A stretch of DNA of 64,000 bases from Sphingopyxis sp. QXT-31 (GTDB lineage: Bacteria; Pseudomonadota; Alphaproteobacteria; Sphingomonadales; Sphingomonadaceae), in the NCBI RefSeq assembly GCF_001984035.1, contig NZ_CP019449.1, positions 3,596,001 to 3,660,000 on the forward strand. The letters run 5' to 3'. Each line of letters begins with the position of its first letter. Position 1 is the stretch's first letter. A program made the translations under genes and the position numbers. The notes beneath the pieces were generated by a model, which saw nothing but the letters and a program-made list of their open reading frames with translations, had not been told where the DNA came from and did no database searches. Shown here piece after piece: positions 7,563 to 17,159 of the stretch.

Positions 7563-10193
7563 TTAGTTTCCGAACGTGCGCTGCCACCAGCCCCGGCGCG
7601 GTTCGCCGTCGGGGGCTTCCTTGCCCTCGGCGACGACCGTCTCGCCGGCCTCGGCCACGTCGGACGTGGTCGCGGCTTCCCCGGCAGCGGCTGCTGCTGC
7701 GGCCTTTGCCTTGCGCGGCGTGCGCTTCTTCGGCGCGGGCTTGGCGGGTTCGGCTTCGGCCTCGACGACCGGCTCGGCTTCCATCGGAGTCTCGGCGCCC
7801 GCTGCAGCGGCGGCAGCTTCCTCGGCAGCAATCTGCGCCTTGGTGCGGCGCGGCTTGCGCTTCGGCTTTTCCTCGGCGGCGTGCGCTTCTTCGGCGGCCG
7901 GCTCGGGAGCAGCTTCGACGACGGAAGCTTCGGCTTCCGCCTCGACAGCCTCGTCCTTCGCCTTGCGGCCGCGTCCGCCACGGCGCCGGCGGGGCTTAGT
8001 TTCCGCTTCCGTCTCGGCTTCGACCGCTTCGGCGGGCGCTTCCTCAGCTACGGCCTCGTCGTCGCCAGCTTCGGTTTCGGGCTCGTCGTCGTTCGCGGCT
8101 TCGCCTTCGATCTCATTGCCTTCCTCGTCGCGGCGACCGCGGCGGCCGCGGCGGCGGCGGCGGCGGCGCTTGCGTCCGTCGCCTTCGCCTTCGCCTTCCT
8201 CGCCGTCACGCTCGCGCTGGCGTTCGCGCGGGCGCTCGGTTTCTTCTTCCTCGGCCTCGGCCTCTTCTTCCTCTTCGAAGAATTCCTCGTCCTCTTCTTC
8301 CTCGATCTCGACGATCGGGGCGAAGCTGCGGCGCTGGGTCGGCGGCGGGCCGCCGACCTCGATCGCCATGCGCGCGCCCTCGGTCTCGCCGTCGGGCAGG
8401 ATTTCAACGCTGACGCCGTAGAGCTCCTCTATCTCGCGCAGTTCGCGGCGCTTTTCGTTGAGCAGGTAGAAGGTCGCTTCCTGGCTCGCGCGCAGGATGA
8501 TCTTGCTGCCCTTGCCGCGCGCGGCTTCCTCTTCGATCATGCGCAGCGCGCTGAGGCCCGCCGACGAGGCGGTACGGACCAGGCCGGTGCCTTCGCAATG
8601 CGGGCAGGGGCGCGTCGAGGCTTCGAGCACGCCGGTGCGCAGCCGTTGGCGGCTCATCTCCATCAGGCCGAAGCCCGAGATGCGACCGATCTGGATGCGC
8701 GCGCGGTCGTTCTTTAGCGCGTCCTTCATCGCGCGCTCGACCTTGCGGACGTTCGAGCCATGATCCATGTCGATGAAGTCGATCACGATCAGCCCCGCCA
8801 TGTCGCGCAGGCGGAGCTGGCGCGCGATCTCGGCCGCGGCCTCGAGGTTGGTGCTGAGCGCCGTCTGCTCGATATTATGCTCGCGCGTCGAGCGGCCCGA
8901 GTTGATGTCGATCGACACCAGAGCCTCGGTCGGATTGATCACGAGATAGCCGCCCGATTTCAGCTGGACGACCGGGTTGAGCATGCCCGCCAGCTGGTCC
9001 TCGACGCCGTAGCGCTGGTAGAGCGAGACCGGGTCGGCATATTGCTTCACGCGCCGTGCATGGCTCGGCATCAGCAATTTCATGAATTGTTTAGCCGCCT
9101 TATAGCCCTCGTCGCCCTCGACGAGCACTTCCTCGATATCCTTGTGATAGATGTCGCGGATCGCGCGCTTGACGAGGTCGCTGTCCGAATGGATCAGCGC
9201 CGGGGCGCTCGATCCCAAGGTGTTCTCGCGGATTTCGTCCCAGACGCGCGCGAGGTAGTCGAAGTCGCGCTTGATCTCGACCTTGGTGCGGCTCATCCCC
9301 GCGGTGCGCACGATGCAGCCCATCGTCGGCGGCAGGTTGAGCTCGTCGATCATCGCTTTGAGCTTGCGGCGATCGGCGCCGTTCGAAATCTTGCGGCTGA
9401 TCCCGCCGCCGTGCATCGTGTTCGGCATCAGCACGCAATAGCGGCCGGCGAGCGACAGATAGGTCGTCAGCGCAGCGCCCTTGTTGCCGCGTTCTTCCTT
9501 GACGACCTGCACCAGCATCACCTGGCGGCGGCGGATGACGTCCTGAATCTTGTAGCGGCGACGCAGCGACATGCGGCTTTCGCCGTCCTCGTCCTCGTCC
9601 CGGCGGCGGCCGCGCCCGCGGCCACCCTTGCGGTTGTCGCGTCCGCGCCCACGGCCCTTGCGGTCGCCGCGGCCGTCCCTCGCTTCGCCATTGCCTTCTC
9701 CGGCGTCGCCATTCTCTTCGGCTTCGCCATGGTCTTCGTCGCCATGGTCGTCATCGCCATTTTCATCGTCGCTATGGTCGTCATCGCCGACGGTCTCGGG
9801 ATGCGGCGCATCGCCATTCTCGTCCTCGTCATGCCGCTCGACGTCGGCAACATCGCCTTCCAGCTCGTCGAGATCTTCCTCGGCGCGCTGTGCCGCGGCG
9901 GCGGCGTGCTCGGCCTCTTCGCGGAGCAGCGCTTCGCGATCTTCCTTCGGGATTTGGTAATAGTCGGGATGGATTTCGCTGAACGCCAGGAAGCCGTGCC
10001 GATTGCCGCCATATTCGACGAATGCCGCCTGCAAGGACGGTTCGACACGGGTAACCTTGGCCAGATAGATATTGCCCTTGAGCTGCTTGTGCTCGGCGGA
10101 CTCGAAATCAAACTCCTCGATGCGGTTTCCCTTGGTGACGGCGACACGGGTTTCTTCCCGATGCCGCGCGTCGATCAACATGCGCGTGGTCAT
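7563..10193 (-). CDS. rne: Ribonuclease E
   Basis: Endoribonuclease that initiates mRNA decay and stable-RNA processing and scaffolds the degradosome. 876 aa from ATG 10193 (MTTRMLIDARHREETRVAV), chosen because GGAG lies 8 nt upstream; the frame stays open 12 codons further but without support. The S1 domain (GNIYLAKVTRVEPSLQAAF) is split by about 120 residues of acidic then RG/KG-rich sequence before it resumes at MSLRRRYKIQDVI, as reported in other Alphaproteobacteria. Catalytic aspartates are in LVSIDINSG and VIDFIDMDHG; the zinc-link is CPHCEGTG. The C-terminal third is disordered, with alternating Glu-rich, Arg-rich and Ala/Lys/Pro-rich blocks, the usual degradosome scaffold. Divergent from amiC. 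Confidence 0.97.
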   Translation of the reverse strand: MTTRMLIDARHREETRVAVTKGNRIEEFDFESAEHKQLKGNIYLAKVTRVEPSLQAAFVEYGGNRHGFLAFSEIHPDYYQIPKEDREALLREEAEHAAAAAQRAEEDLDELEGDVADVERHDEDENGDAPHPETVGDDDHSDDENGDDDHGDEDHGEAEENGDAGEGNGEARDGRGDRKGRGRGRDNRKGGRGRGRRRDEDEDGESRMSLRRRYKIQDVIRRRQVMLVQVVKEERGNKGAALTTYLSLAGRYCVLMPNTMHGGGISRKISNGADRRKLKAMIDELNLPPTMGCIVRTAGMSRTKVEIKRDFDYLARVWDEIRENTLGSSAPALIHSDSDLVKRAIRDIYHKDIEEVLVEGDEGYKAAKQFMKLLMPSHARRVKQYADPVSLYQRYGVEDQLAGMLNPVVQLKSGGYLVINPTEALVSIDINSGRSTREHNIEQTALSTNLEAAAEIARQLRLRDMAGLIVIDFIDMDHGSNVRKVERAMKDALKNDRARIQIGRISGFGLMEMSRQRLRTGVLEASTRPCPHCEGTGLVRTASSAGLSALRMIEEEAARGKGSKIILRASQEATFYLLNEKRRELREIEELYGVSVEILPDGETEGARMAIEVGGPPPTQRRSFAPIVEIEEEEDEEFFEEEEEAEAEEEETERPRERQRERDGEEGEGEGDGRKRRRRRRRGRRGRRDEEGNEIEGEAANDDEPETEAGDDEAVAEEAPAEAVEAETEAETKPRRRRGGRGRKAKDEAVEAEAEASVVEAAPEPAAEEAHAAEEKPKRKPRRTKAQIAAEEAAAAAAGAETPMEAEPVVEAEAEPAKPAPKKRTPRKAKAAAAAAAGEAATTSDVAEAGETVVAEGKEAPDGEPRRGWWQRTFGN

Positions 10194-10783
10194 TATTATC
10201 ACTCCAGGCGCGCCGAGGCGCGCCAACAAAAAAGGCCGCCGCCCCCCGCGAAGGAGGACTGCGGTCGATAGGGTTCAAAAAAAAAAAGACGTTATTGCCT
10301 TGTGCGGCCCGCGTCCGACCTTGGACGCGCATGCGGTCTTCCGTCGCGGCAGCGGACGCAAAAGCGCCGGCGTCGCGATCGAAAGAGGGCATGGCAAGCC
10401 TCATGCGGCATCAACCTGTTACGGGATGCCCGGTCAGCGCGAATCGACCAGATGTCCGATCTTCTTTCGCTGCCCCGTGCATCCGGGGTGGGCCGACGGC
10501 AGGTTGCCATGCCTGTTTTGCCGGGCGCCGGGGGAGCGATGCCGTCCGATCCGGATGGGCGCAGTCCCCGCATAAGGCCCGGCGGGTCAGGAATGACACC
10601 GTCAGCGTGGGCGGTGCTAGCATCGGTGGTCGCCAACGGCAACCGCCCGCCCCAAAAAATGGTGTCGGGACAAGGCCTCGGCAGGGGAATGGGCCGCACG
10701 CGGGCGAATCGTGCTGAATTGCCGGTTAACCCTTCCGCTTCACCGCGATTTGACGGGGCATCCCTAATGATCGGTTCATCGTG
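10194..10783. other. rne-amiC divergent intergenic region, likely long rne 5' UTR
   Basis: 590 bp without a convincing gene. On the minus strand, reading toward rne, there is a run of 11 T (10277-10287) and then a GC-only inverted repeat (two GGCGCGCC copies, 10207-10224) that abuts the rne ribosome-binding GGAG (complement of 10202-10205). RNase E leaders are long and autoregulated in enterobacteria; the same here is inference. Small open frames in both directions lack the codon bias of neighbouring genes. I see no clear -35/-10 pair for either gene. Confidence 0.5.
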
Positions 10784-12067
10784 ATGACCCGCAGGTGGCC
10801 TTGGATGTTTTCGGATAAAGACTGGACCAGCCGCCGTCGCTCGCGGCATAAACGTGCCATGCTTCTCCTCCCGCTCTTCCTCTCGACGCTGTTCGCGACG
10901 CCCGCGGTGGTCGCGGGAAATATCGGCGCGATCGAGATCGGCGAGGGCGAGGTGACAGTGCGTTTCGACGACTTCGTTACGGGCGCCTCGACGCTGCTGC
11001 TTGCGGGTCCCGACCGTATCGCGCTCGACATTTCGGGGGCCGAGGCGGGGCATTCGCCGCAGGGCGCGGGGCTGGTGCGCGCCGTGCGCCAGGGCCAGCA
11101 GGGGCCCGGCACCGCACGCGTCGTGCTGGACCTCGACCGCCCGGCGCTGGTGTCGAACGCGCGCTTCGCCGCCGACGGGCGCAGCCTGACCTTCAAGCTC
11201 GACCCGGTGTCGGCCGAGGAATTCCAGCGCGCTTCGCGTGGCCCCCGGCTCGAGCTGCAGCCGCCGGCGCAGTTCCGCGCCAAGCGGCCCGAAAAACGCT
11301 ATTCGGTGACCGTGCCGATCGGCAAGCCCAAGCCCGCGGTCGCGCTGCCCCGGATCGAGGGGCCGGACAACCCGCGCCTGCCGCTTGTCGTCATCGACGC
11401 CGGCCATGGCGGGCACGATCCGGGCGCGATCAGCCCGCACAGCGGCAAGCGCGAAAAGGACATCACGCTGGCGCTGGCGCGCGCGATCCGCAACGACCTG
11501 ATCGCGTCGGGGCGCGTCCGCGTCGCGCTGACGCGCGGCGACGACCGTTATCTGGTGCTCGAGGAGCGCTATGGCATCGCGCGGCGGTTGAAGGCCGACC
11601 TGTTCATCTCGGTCCACGCCGACGCCGCGGAGAACCAGCAGGCGAGCGGCGCGTCGATCTATACCTTGTCCGAGGTCGCTTCCGACCGCGAGGCCGCGCG
11701 GCTCGCGGCGCGCGAGAATAAGGCCAACATCATCAACGGCGTCGACCTCGGCGCGCACAGCAGCGACGTGTCGTCGATCCTGCTCGACCTGACGCAGCGC
11801 GAGACGATGAACGTCGCCTCGGACTTCGCGCGGCTGCTCCAGCGCGAGGCGGCGGACGACGTCAAATTCCGCACCACCGCGCATCGCTTCGCGTCCTTCG
11901 TGGTGTTGAAGGCGCCCGACACGCCGTCGGTGTTGTTCGAAACGGGCTTTATCTCGAACGAGACCGACGCCGATTTCCTCGCCTCGGCCGACGGCCAGAA
12001 GAAGGTCGCGCGCGGCGTGCGCCAGGCGGTGCAGATCCACTTCGCGCGGCAGATTGCCTCGAACTAA
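10784..12067 (+). CDS. amiC: N-acetylmuramoyl-L-alanine amidase with AMIN domain
   Basis: Periplasmic zinc amidase that cuts the stem peptide from peptidoglycan, notably at division. About 427 aa. After a basic leader (RRRSRHKRAMLLLPLFLSTLFATPAVVA, a signal peptide with a long n-region) comes an AMIN domain (about 45-150), then Amidase_3 from about 195: VIDAGHGGHDPGAIS carries the first zinc His and the conserved Glu follows in SGKREKD; a later His is in LFISVHADA. The C-terminus has VLFETGFISNETDA. The start is ATG 10784; a GTG lies directly before it. I see no strong ribosome-binding site, and an internal start at MFSDKDW is possible. Upstream of mrcA and prfB in the conserved order, but here separated from mrcA by two metabolic genes. 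Confidence 0.93.
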   Translation: MTRRWPWMFSDKDWTSRRRSRHKRAMLLLPLFLSTLFATPAVVAGNIGAIEIGEGEVTVRFDDFVTGASTLLLAGPDRIALDISGAEAGHSPQGAGLVRAVRQGQQGPGTARVVLDLDRPALVSNARFAADGRSLTFKLDPVSAEEFQRASRGPRLELQPPAQFRAKRPEKRYSVTVPIGKPKPAVALPRIEGPDNPRLPLVVIDAGHGGHDPGAISPHSGKREKDITLALARAIRNDLIASGRVRVALTRGDDRYLVLEERYGIARRLKADLFISVHADAAENQQASGASIYTLSEVASDREAARLAARENKANIINGVDLGAHSSDVSSILLDLTQRETMNVASDFARLLQREAADDVKFRTTAHRFASFVVLKAPDTPSVLFETGFISNETDADFLASADGQKKVARGVRQAVQIHFARQIASN

Positions 12068-12123
12068 CCCTTGACCATCCACGCCCGCGCCGACAGCTTC
12101 GCGCGGGTCGAAGGGAGAGCGGG

Positions 12124-13377
12124 ATGGGTTGGAGCAATTGGTCGGGCAGCGTCGCCGCGCCCGTCGCCGTCACCCGCCCCGCGAGCGAGGACGAACTCGC
12201 CAGCCTCGTGCGCAACGCAACGAAAGTGCGCGGGACCGGCGCCGGCCACAGCTTCATGCCGCTCTGCGAATCGAGCGAACTCATCCTCAGTCTCGAAAAC
12301 CTCCCCGGCGAGATCAGTATCGCCCCCGACCGCCAAACCGCGCGCATCCCCGCGGGATGGAGCATCAAGCGGCTCACCGCAGCACTGTGGGACAAGAGGC
12401 TGGCGCTCGCCAATCAGGGCGACGTCAACCCGCAGTCGCTCGCCGGCGCGATGGCGACGGGGACGCACGGCACCGGGGTCGATCTCGGCAGCCTCGCGAC
12501 GATGGCGCGCGGCTTCCGCCTGATCGGCGCCGACGGCGAGGCGCGCTGGTGCGACGCCGGAACCGAACCCGACCTCTATCAGGCGCAGCGGCTGTCGCTC
12601 GGGATGTTCGGCATCGCGACCGAGATCGAGGTTGCGGTCATCCCCGCATTCCATCTTTCGGAGCGCATCGAGAAGCGCCGCTGGGACGAGATCCGCGAAA
12701 GCTATGACGAGCTCGCGCAGCAGCATCGCCATATCGAATTCTGGTTCTTCCCCCATGCCGATCAGGTGATCCTGAAGACGCTCGATCTGTGCGACCCATG
12801 CGATCCGCCGCCCAGCACCACCGACATGGAGGAGACCGCGTTCCGTCGCGTGCTCGATGTGGCGGCGCGGCTGCCCTTCCTAACCCCCATCCTCCAGCGC
12901 GGGATGATGAAAACCGCTATGAACGGTCGCCGACGCGGACCGGCGCATGCGATCTTTCCCTCGGATCGCACGATCCGTTTCGAGGAAATGGAATATGAAA
13001 TGCCGCGCGCCGCGGGGCTCGACACGCTGGCGGAAGTGGTCGGCTGGATCCGCAAGAAGCGCCTGCCCGTCACCTTCCCCTTCGAATATCGCACCGTCGC
13101 CGCCGACGATATCTGGATGAGCCCTATGAATGCAGGCCCTGTCGCGGCGATCTCGATGCACCAATATGCGAAGATGCCGTGGCAGACCGTCTTCGCCGAC
13201 GCCGAAGCAATTTTCCGCGCCAACGGCGGCCGCCCGCATTGGGCCAAGCGTCACACGCTGGCGCGCCCCGACGTCGATACGCTCTACCCGATGGCCGAAC
13301 GCTATCGCGCCGTCCGCCGCGCTGCCGACCCGGCTGGCAAATTCCTCAACCCGCATCTGGAAGCCCTTTTTTCATGA
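12124..13377 (+). CDS. FAD-dependent aldonolactone oxidase (D-arabinono-1,4-lactone oxidase family)
   Basis: 417 aa, VAO/ALO-type flavoprotein. The N-terminal FAD domain contains RGTGAGHSFMP, in which His42 is the expected site of covalent flavin attachment, and later AMATGTHGTG. The C-terminal ALO domain ends with the hallmark HWAKRHT close to the end, followed by PAGKFLNPHLEALF. Family members oxidise sugar 1,4-lactones or alditols with O2; the exact substrate is not readable. AGGGAG lies upstream of the ATG. The stop overlaps the start of the next gene (ATGA), so the two are translationally coupled and may share a pathway (inference). Confidence 0.88.
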   Translation: MGWSNWSGSVAAPVAVTRPASEDELASLVRNATKVRGTGAGHSFMPLCESSELILSLENLPGEISIAPDRQTARIPAGWSIKRLTAALWDKRLALANQGDVNPQSLAGAMATGTHGTGVDLGSLATMARGFRLIGADGEARWCDAGTEPDLYQAQRLSLGMFGIATEIEVAVIPAFHLSERIEKRRWDEIRESYDELAQQHRHIEFWFFPHADQVILKTLDLCDPCDPPPSTTDMEETAFRRVLDVAARLPFLTPILQRGMMKTAMNGRRRGPAHAIFPSDRTIRFEEMEYEMPRAAGLDTLAEVVGWIRKKRLPVTFPFEYRTVAADDIWMSPMNAGPVAAISMHQYAKMPWQTVFADAEAIFRANGGRPHWAKRHTLARPDVDTLYPMAERYRAVRRAADPAGKFLNPHLEALFS

Positions 13378-14510
13378 CCGACGATCTGACGCTCCACGCC
13401 CATCTGGTCGGCCGGCAGGGAAGCCGCGCCGACCTCAACACGCCGGTGCTGGTGCTCGACGTCGCTGCGCTGGATCGCAATATCGCGACGATGGCGGGGC
13501 TCGCGGCGTCGCACGGCATCGGCCTGCGCCCGCACGCCAAGACGCACAAGAGCGTCGACATCGCCAAGCGCCAGCTCGCGGCGGGCGCCGCGGGCGTCTG
13601 CTGCGCCAAGATCGGCGAGGCCGAAGTACTCGCCAAGGGCGGCGTGACCGGCATCCTCATCACCTCGCCCGTCGCCGCGCCGCGCGCGATCGAACGGCTC
13701 GCCGCGCTGGCAGGCAGCGCCGAGGGGCTGATGGCGGTGGTCGACCATCCCGCGGTCGCGGCGCGGATCGACGCGGCGCTCGACACCAGGCTCGACGTGA
13801 TCATCGACATCGACCCCGGCATTGCGCGCACGGGCGTCGCCTCGCCCGAGGCGGCGGTCGCGCTCGCCGAAGCGATCGCGGGCCTACCGAACCTCAACTA
13901 TCGCGGCGTGCAATTCTACTGCGGCCGGCAGCAGCATATCGAAGGCTATGCCGACCGCCGCGCGGCGATCGAGGAGCGCACCGCCTATCTCCAGACCGTA
14001 ATCGCCGCGCTGGCCGCCGCGGGCCATCCGCCCGAGATCGTCACCGGATCGGGCACCGGCACGCACCGCATCGACCTCGATCTCGGCGTCTTTACCGAGC
14101 TCCAGGCGGGCAGCTACGTCTTCATGGACAAGCAATATCTCGACTGCGACCTGACCGGCGACGGCGCTGTGCCGTTCGAAACCTCGCTCGGCGTCGATGC
14201 GCGCGTCGTCAGCGCCAACCACAGCGGCCTCGTCACCATCGACGCCGGTTACAAGTCGCTATCGACCGACGGCGGGGTCGCGGTCGTGCGGCGCGGGGCG
14301 CCCGAAAGCGCCGCCTTCGTCTTCATGGGCGACGAGCATGCCGCGCTGATTTCGCCCGGCATCGGCGAAGCGCTCCCCCCCCGCGACCCGGTGACGCTCA
14401 CCGTGCCGCACTGCGACCCAACGGTGAACCTCTACGACCATTATCATGTCGTCGAGGGCGAGACGCTGGTCGCGATCTGGCCGGTGAGCGCGCGAGGGCG
14501 GGCGCGCTGA
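13374..14510 (+). CDS. DSD1-type PLP enzyme (D-threonine aldolase / D-serine dehydratase-like)
   Basis: 378 aa, alanine-racemase-type TIM barrel followed by a D-serine-dehydratase-like C-terminal domain. The PLP lysine is in RPHAKTHKS (Lys56), and the metal-binding His-x-Cys is in VPHCDPTVNLYDHYHV near the C-terminus, as in eukaryotic-type D-serine dehydratase and D-threonine aldolase. It should cleave or dehydrate a D-3-hydroxyamino acid; which reaction cannot be decided here. The ATG overlaps the stop of the upstream oxidase, which fixes the start although the frame is open further upstream. With the oxidase it interrupts the usual amiC-mrcA adjacency. Confidence 0.9.
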   Translation: MTDDLTLHAHLVGRQGSRADLNTPVLVLDVAALDRNIATMAGLAASHGIGLRPHAKTHKSVDIAKRQLAAGAAGVCCAKIGEAEVLAKGGVTGILITSPVAAPRAIERLAALAGSAEGLMAVVDHPAVAARIDAALDTRLDVIIDIDPGIARTGVASPEAAVALAEAIAGLPNLNYRGVQFYCGRQQHIEGYADRRAAIEERTAYLQTVIAALAAAGHPPEIVTGSGTGTHRIDLDLGVFTELQAGSYVFMDKQYLDCDLTGDGAVPFETSLGVDARVVSANHSGLVTIDAGYKSLSTDGGVAVVRRGAPESAAFVFMGDEHAALISPGIGEALPPRDPVTLTVPHCDPTVNLYDHYHVVEGETLVAIWPVSARGRAR

Positions 14511-14569
14511 CGCGCCCCACCGCAACCATACTTCCCTTTCGCGGGCGCACGCTTTAGAGGCGGGAGCCT

Positions 14570-17086
14570 ATGGCCGCCGAGACCACGTCCCACTTCCGCT
14601 ATCGTCTGCGCCGCGACAGCAATGCCGTCGCGAGCTGGTTTCGTTCGATGTGGACGCGCCGCTGGTTTCGCTGGCTCGGCTATCTCGCGCTCACCGGCCT
14701 GCTCGGCCTGTTCCTGATCTGGCTGATCTTCGCGCGCGACCTGCCCTCGGTCGAGCAACTCCGCGACTACGAGCCGCCGCTGCCGACGATGGTTCGCGAT
14801 GCCGAGGGCAAGCCGGTGCACAGCTATGCGCGCGAGCGCCGCGTCCAGCTCGAATATAGCGAATATCCGCAGCTCCTGGTGCGCAGCTTCCTCGCCGCCG
14901 AAGACAAGACCTTCTTCAGCCATGGCGGCATCGACTATCCGGGCATCGCGTCGGCGATCGTCACCAACCTCAGCAGCAGCGGCCGCCCCGTCGGCGCCTC
15001 GACGATCACCCAGCAGGTCGCCAAGAATCTTCTGCTCACCAACGAGCTCAGCTATCGCCGCAAGGTGCGCGAGGCGATCCTTGCGATGCGCATCGAGGAT
15101 GCGCTGACCAAGGAACAGATCCTCGAGCTCTATCTCAACGAAATCCCGCTCGGTCGCCGCAGCTTCGGCGTCCAGGCTGCGAGCCGCGCCTATTTCGACA
15201 AGGACGTCGACCAGCTCCAGCTCCACGAAATGGCGTTCCTTGCGATTCTGCCCAAGGCGCCCGAGAAATATGGCCGCGCGCGCAACGAGGCCGAAGCGGT
15301 CGCGCGGCGCAATTTCGTGCTCGGGTCGATGGAGCAGAACGGCTGGATCACTCCCGCGCAGCGCGACGCCGCGCGCGCGATGCCGCTCGGCCTCACCAGC
15401 AGCGGCAATACCGCGGTCGCGCAGGTCGGCGGCTATTATATGGAGGAGGTGCGGCGCCAGCTGATCGCCCAATTCGGCGAGACCGCCGAGGATGGCCCGC
15501 ACAGCGCCTATGCCGGCGGCCTCTGGGTGCGCACGCCTTATGACGGCAAGATGCAGGCGGCGGCGACCAGCGCGCTGCGCAAGGGTCTGCTCCGCTATGA
15601 CGCGGGCAAGGGCTGGTCGGGGCCGATCGCGACGATCGAGGCCGACGACCAGTGGCAGAGCCGCCTCGCCTCCAGCTTCATCGGTATCGATTACGACGGC
15701 TGGCGCATCGCCGCGGTGCTGTCGAAAAATACCGGCGAGGCGCGCATCGGCTTCGCCAATGGCGACACCGGTCGCCTGCCCGCGAGCGCCGCGACGCAGG
15801 GCTATCGCAAGACCGGCGGCAGCGCCTTCTCGGCGATGCGCCCGGGCGACCTGATCGCGGTCAAGGCGACGGGCGGCGGCAGCTATGCCCTTCGCAACAT
15901 TCCCGAGGTGTCTGGCGGCTTCATCGCCGAGAGCCCGCATTCGGGGCGCATCTTCGCGATGCAGGGCGGCTTCGACGTCCGCCTCTCGCCCTTCAACCGC
16001 GCGACGCAGGCCGAGCGCCAGCCGGGGTCGACGATCAAGCCCTTCGTCTATGCCGCCGCGCTCGACAATGGCATGACGCCCGCGACGATGATCGTCGACG
16101 GCAGCTTCTGCGTCTATCAGGGCGCGCGGTTCGGCAACAAATGTTTCCGCAACTTCGGCGGCGCGGGGGGCAGCGGCGAGCATACGATGCGCTGGGGCCT
16201 CGAACAGTCGCGCAACCTGATGACGGTGCGCGCGGCGAGCCAGGTCGGCATGGAACCGGTGGTCGACACGATCCGCACCATGGGTATCGGCGAGCACGAA
16301 CCCTATCTCTCGACCGCGCTCGGCGCGGGTTCGACGACGGTCGAGAAGATCACCAATGCTTATGCGATGCTCGCCAACCACGGCCGCGAGCTCAAGCCGC
16401 GCGTCATTGACTATGTCCAGGACCGCCGTGGCAAGGTGATCTTTCCGGTCAATTGGAAACCCTGTGTCGGCTGCAACAAGAAGGATTGGGACGGACGCCC
16501 GATGCCGCGCTTCGCCAAGTCGGGCAAGCAGCTGATGGACCCGCTCACCGCCTATCAGGTCGTCCATATGCTCGAGGGCGTCGTCCAACGCGGCACCGCG
16601 GTGCGCCTGCGCGACCTCGGCGTACCGATCTTCGGCAAGACGGGGACGACCTCGGGCCCGAACGACGTGTGGTTCGTCGGCGGCACGCCCGACGTGGTCG
16701 CGGGCATGTATATCGGTTTCGACCAGCCGCGCTCGATGGGCGGCTATGCGCAGGGCGGCAGCCTCGCGGCGCCGATCTTCAAGGATTTCGCACTCGTCGG
16801 GCTCGACGACCGCCAGCCGATCCCCTTCGCGGCGCCCAAGGGCATCCGCATGGTGCGCATCGACCGCCAGTCGGGGCGCCGGGTCTATGGCAGCTGGCCG
16901 GGCACCGACCCCAAGGCGTCGATCATCTGGGAGGCGTTCAAGCCCGAAAGCGAACCCCGCCGGACGATCCGCGAGGCCGAGATCAAGCCCGCCAAGGCCG
17001 CGACGCGCCAGGATGCGCCGGTGCAGCAGGGCAATGGCCGCCGCAGCGACAGCGACTTCCTGGAGGATCGCGGCGGCATCATCTGA
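14570..17086 (+). CDS. mrcA: Penicillin-binding protein 1A (class A)
   Basis: 838 aa bifunctional peptidoglycan synthase. One membrane anchor at about 35-55. The glycosyltransferase domain begins near residue 100, with catalytic Glu111 in the EDKTFFSHGGID motif and then STITQQVAKNLLL. The transpeptidase domain has STIK (nucleophile Ser487), SRN (in EQSRNLMTV) and KTGTTS (690-695). An OB-like insert lies between the two domains. The Lys/Arg/Pro-rich tail ends in DFLEDRGGII. GAGG lies 9 nt before the ATG. prfB follows 73 bp later, the usual alphaproteobacterial order. Confidence 0.97.
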   Translation: MAAETTSHFRYRLRRDSNAVASWFRSMWTRRWFRWLGYLALTGLLGLFLIWLIFARDLPSVEQLRDYEPPLPTMVRDAEGKPVHSYARERRVQLEYSEYPQLLVRSFLAAEDKTFFSHGGIDYPGIASAIVTNLSSSGRPVGASTITQQVAKNLLLTNELSYRRKVREAILAMRIEDALTKEQILELYLNEIPLGRRSFGVQAASRAYFDKDVDQLQLHEMAFLAILPKAPEKYGRARNEAEAVARRNFVLGSMEQNGWITPAQRDAARAMPLGLTSSGNTAVAQVGGYYMEEVRRQLIAQFGETAEDGPHSAYAGGLWVRTPYDGKMQAAATSALRKGLLRYDAGKGWSGPIATIEADDQWQSRLASSFIGIDYDGWRIAAVLSKNTGEARIGFANGDTGRLPASAATQGYRKTGGSAFSAMRPGDLIAVKATGGGSYALRNIPEVSGGFIAESPHSGRIFAMQGGFDVRLSPFNRATQAERQPGSTIKPFVYAAALDNGMTPATMIVDGSFCVYQGARFGNKCFRNFGGAGGSGEHTMRWGLEQSRNLMTVRAASQVGMEPVVDTIRTMGIGEHEPYLSTALGAGSTTVEKITNAYAMLANHGRELKPRVIDYVQDRRGKVIFPVNWKPCVGCNKKDWDGRPMPRFAKSGKQLMDPLTAYQVVHMLEGVVQRGTAVRLRDLGVPIFGKTGTTSGPNDVWFVGGTPDVVAGMYIGFDQPRSMGGYAQGGSLAAPIFKDFALVGLDDRQPIPFAAPKGIRMVRIDRQSGRRVYGSWPGTDPKASIIWEAFKPESEPRRTIREAEIKPAKAATRQDAPVQQGNGRRSDSDFLEDRGGII

Positions 17087-17159
17087 CGTCTCGCGAGCTT
17101 CTTCCCCTTGAGCCGGACACGCTCTAAGGGCGGTTCGACATTTTTTCAGGAGCAACGAC

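Noticed and set aside
10108..10404. Minus-strand open frame covering the rne start and leader
   Set aside because: It runs through the 11-base homopolymer and the GC hairpin, overlaps rne in another frame and shows no conserved pattern.
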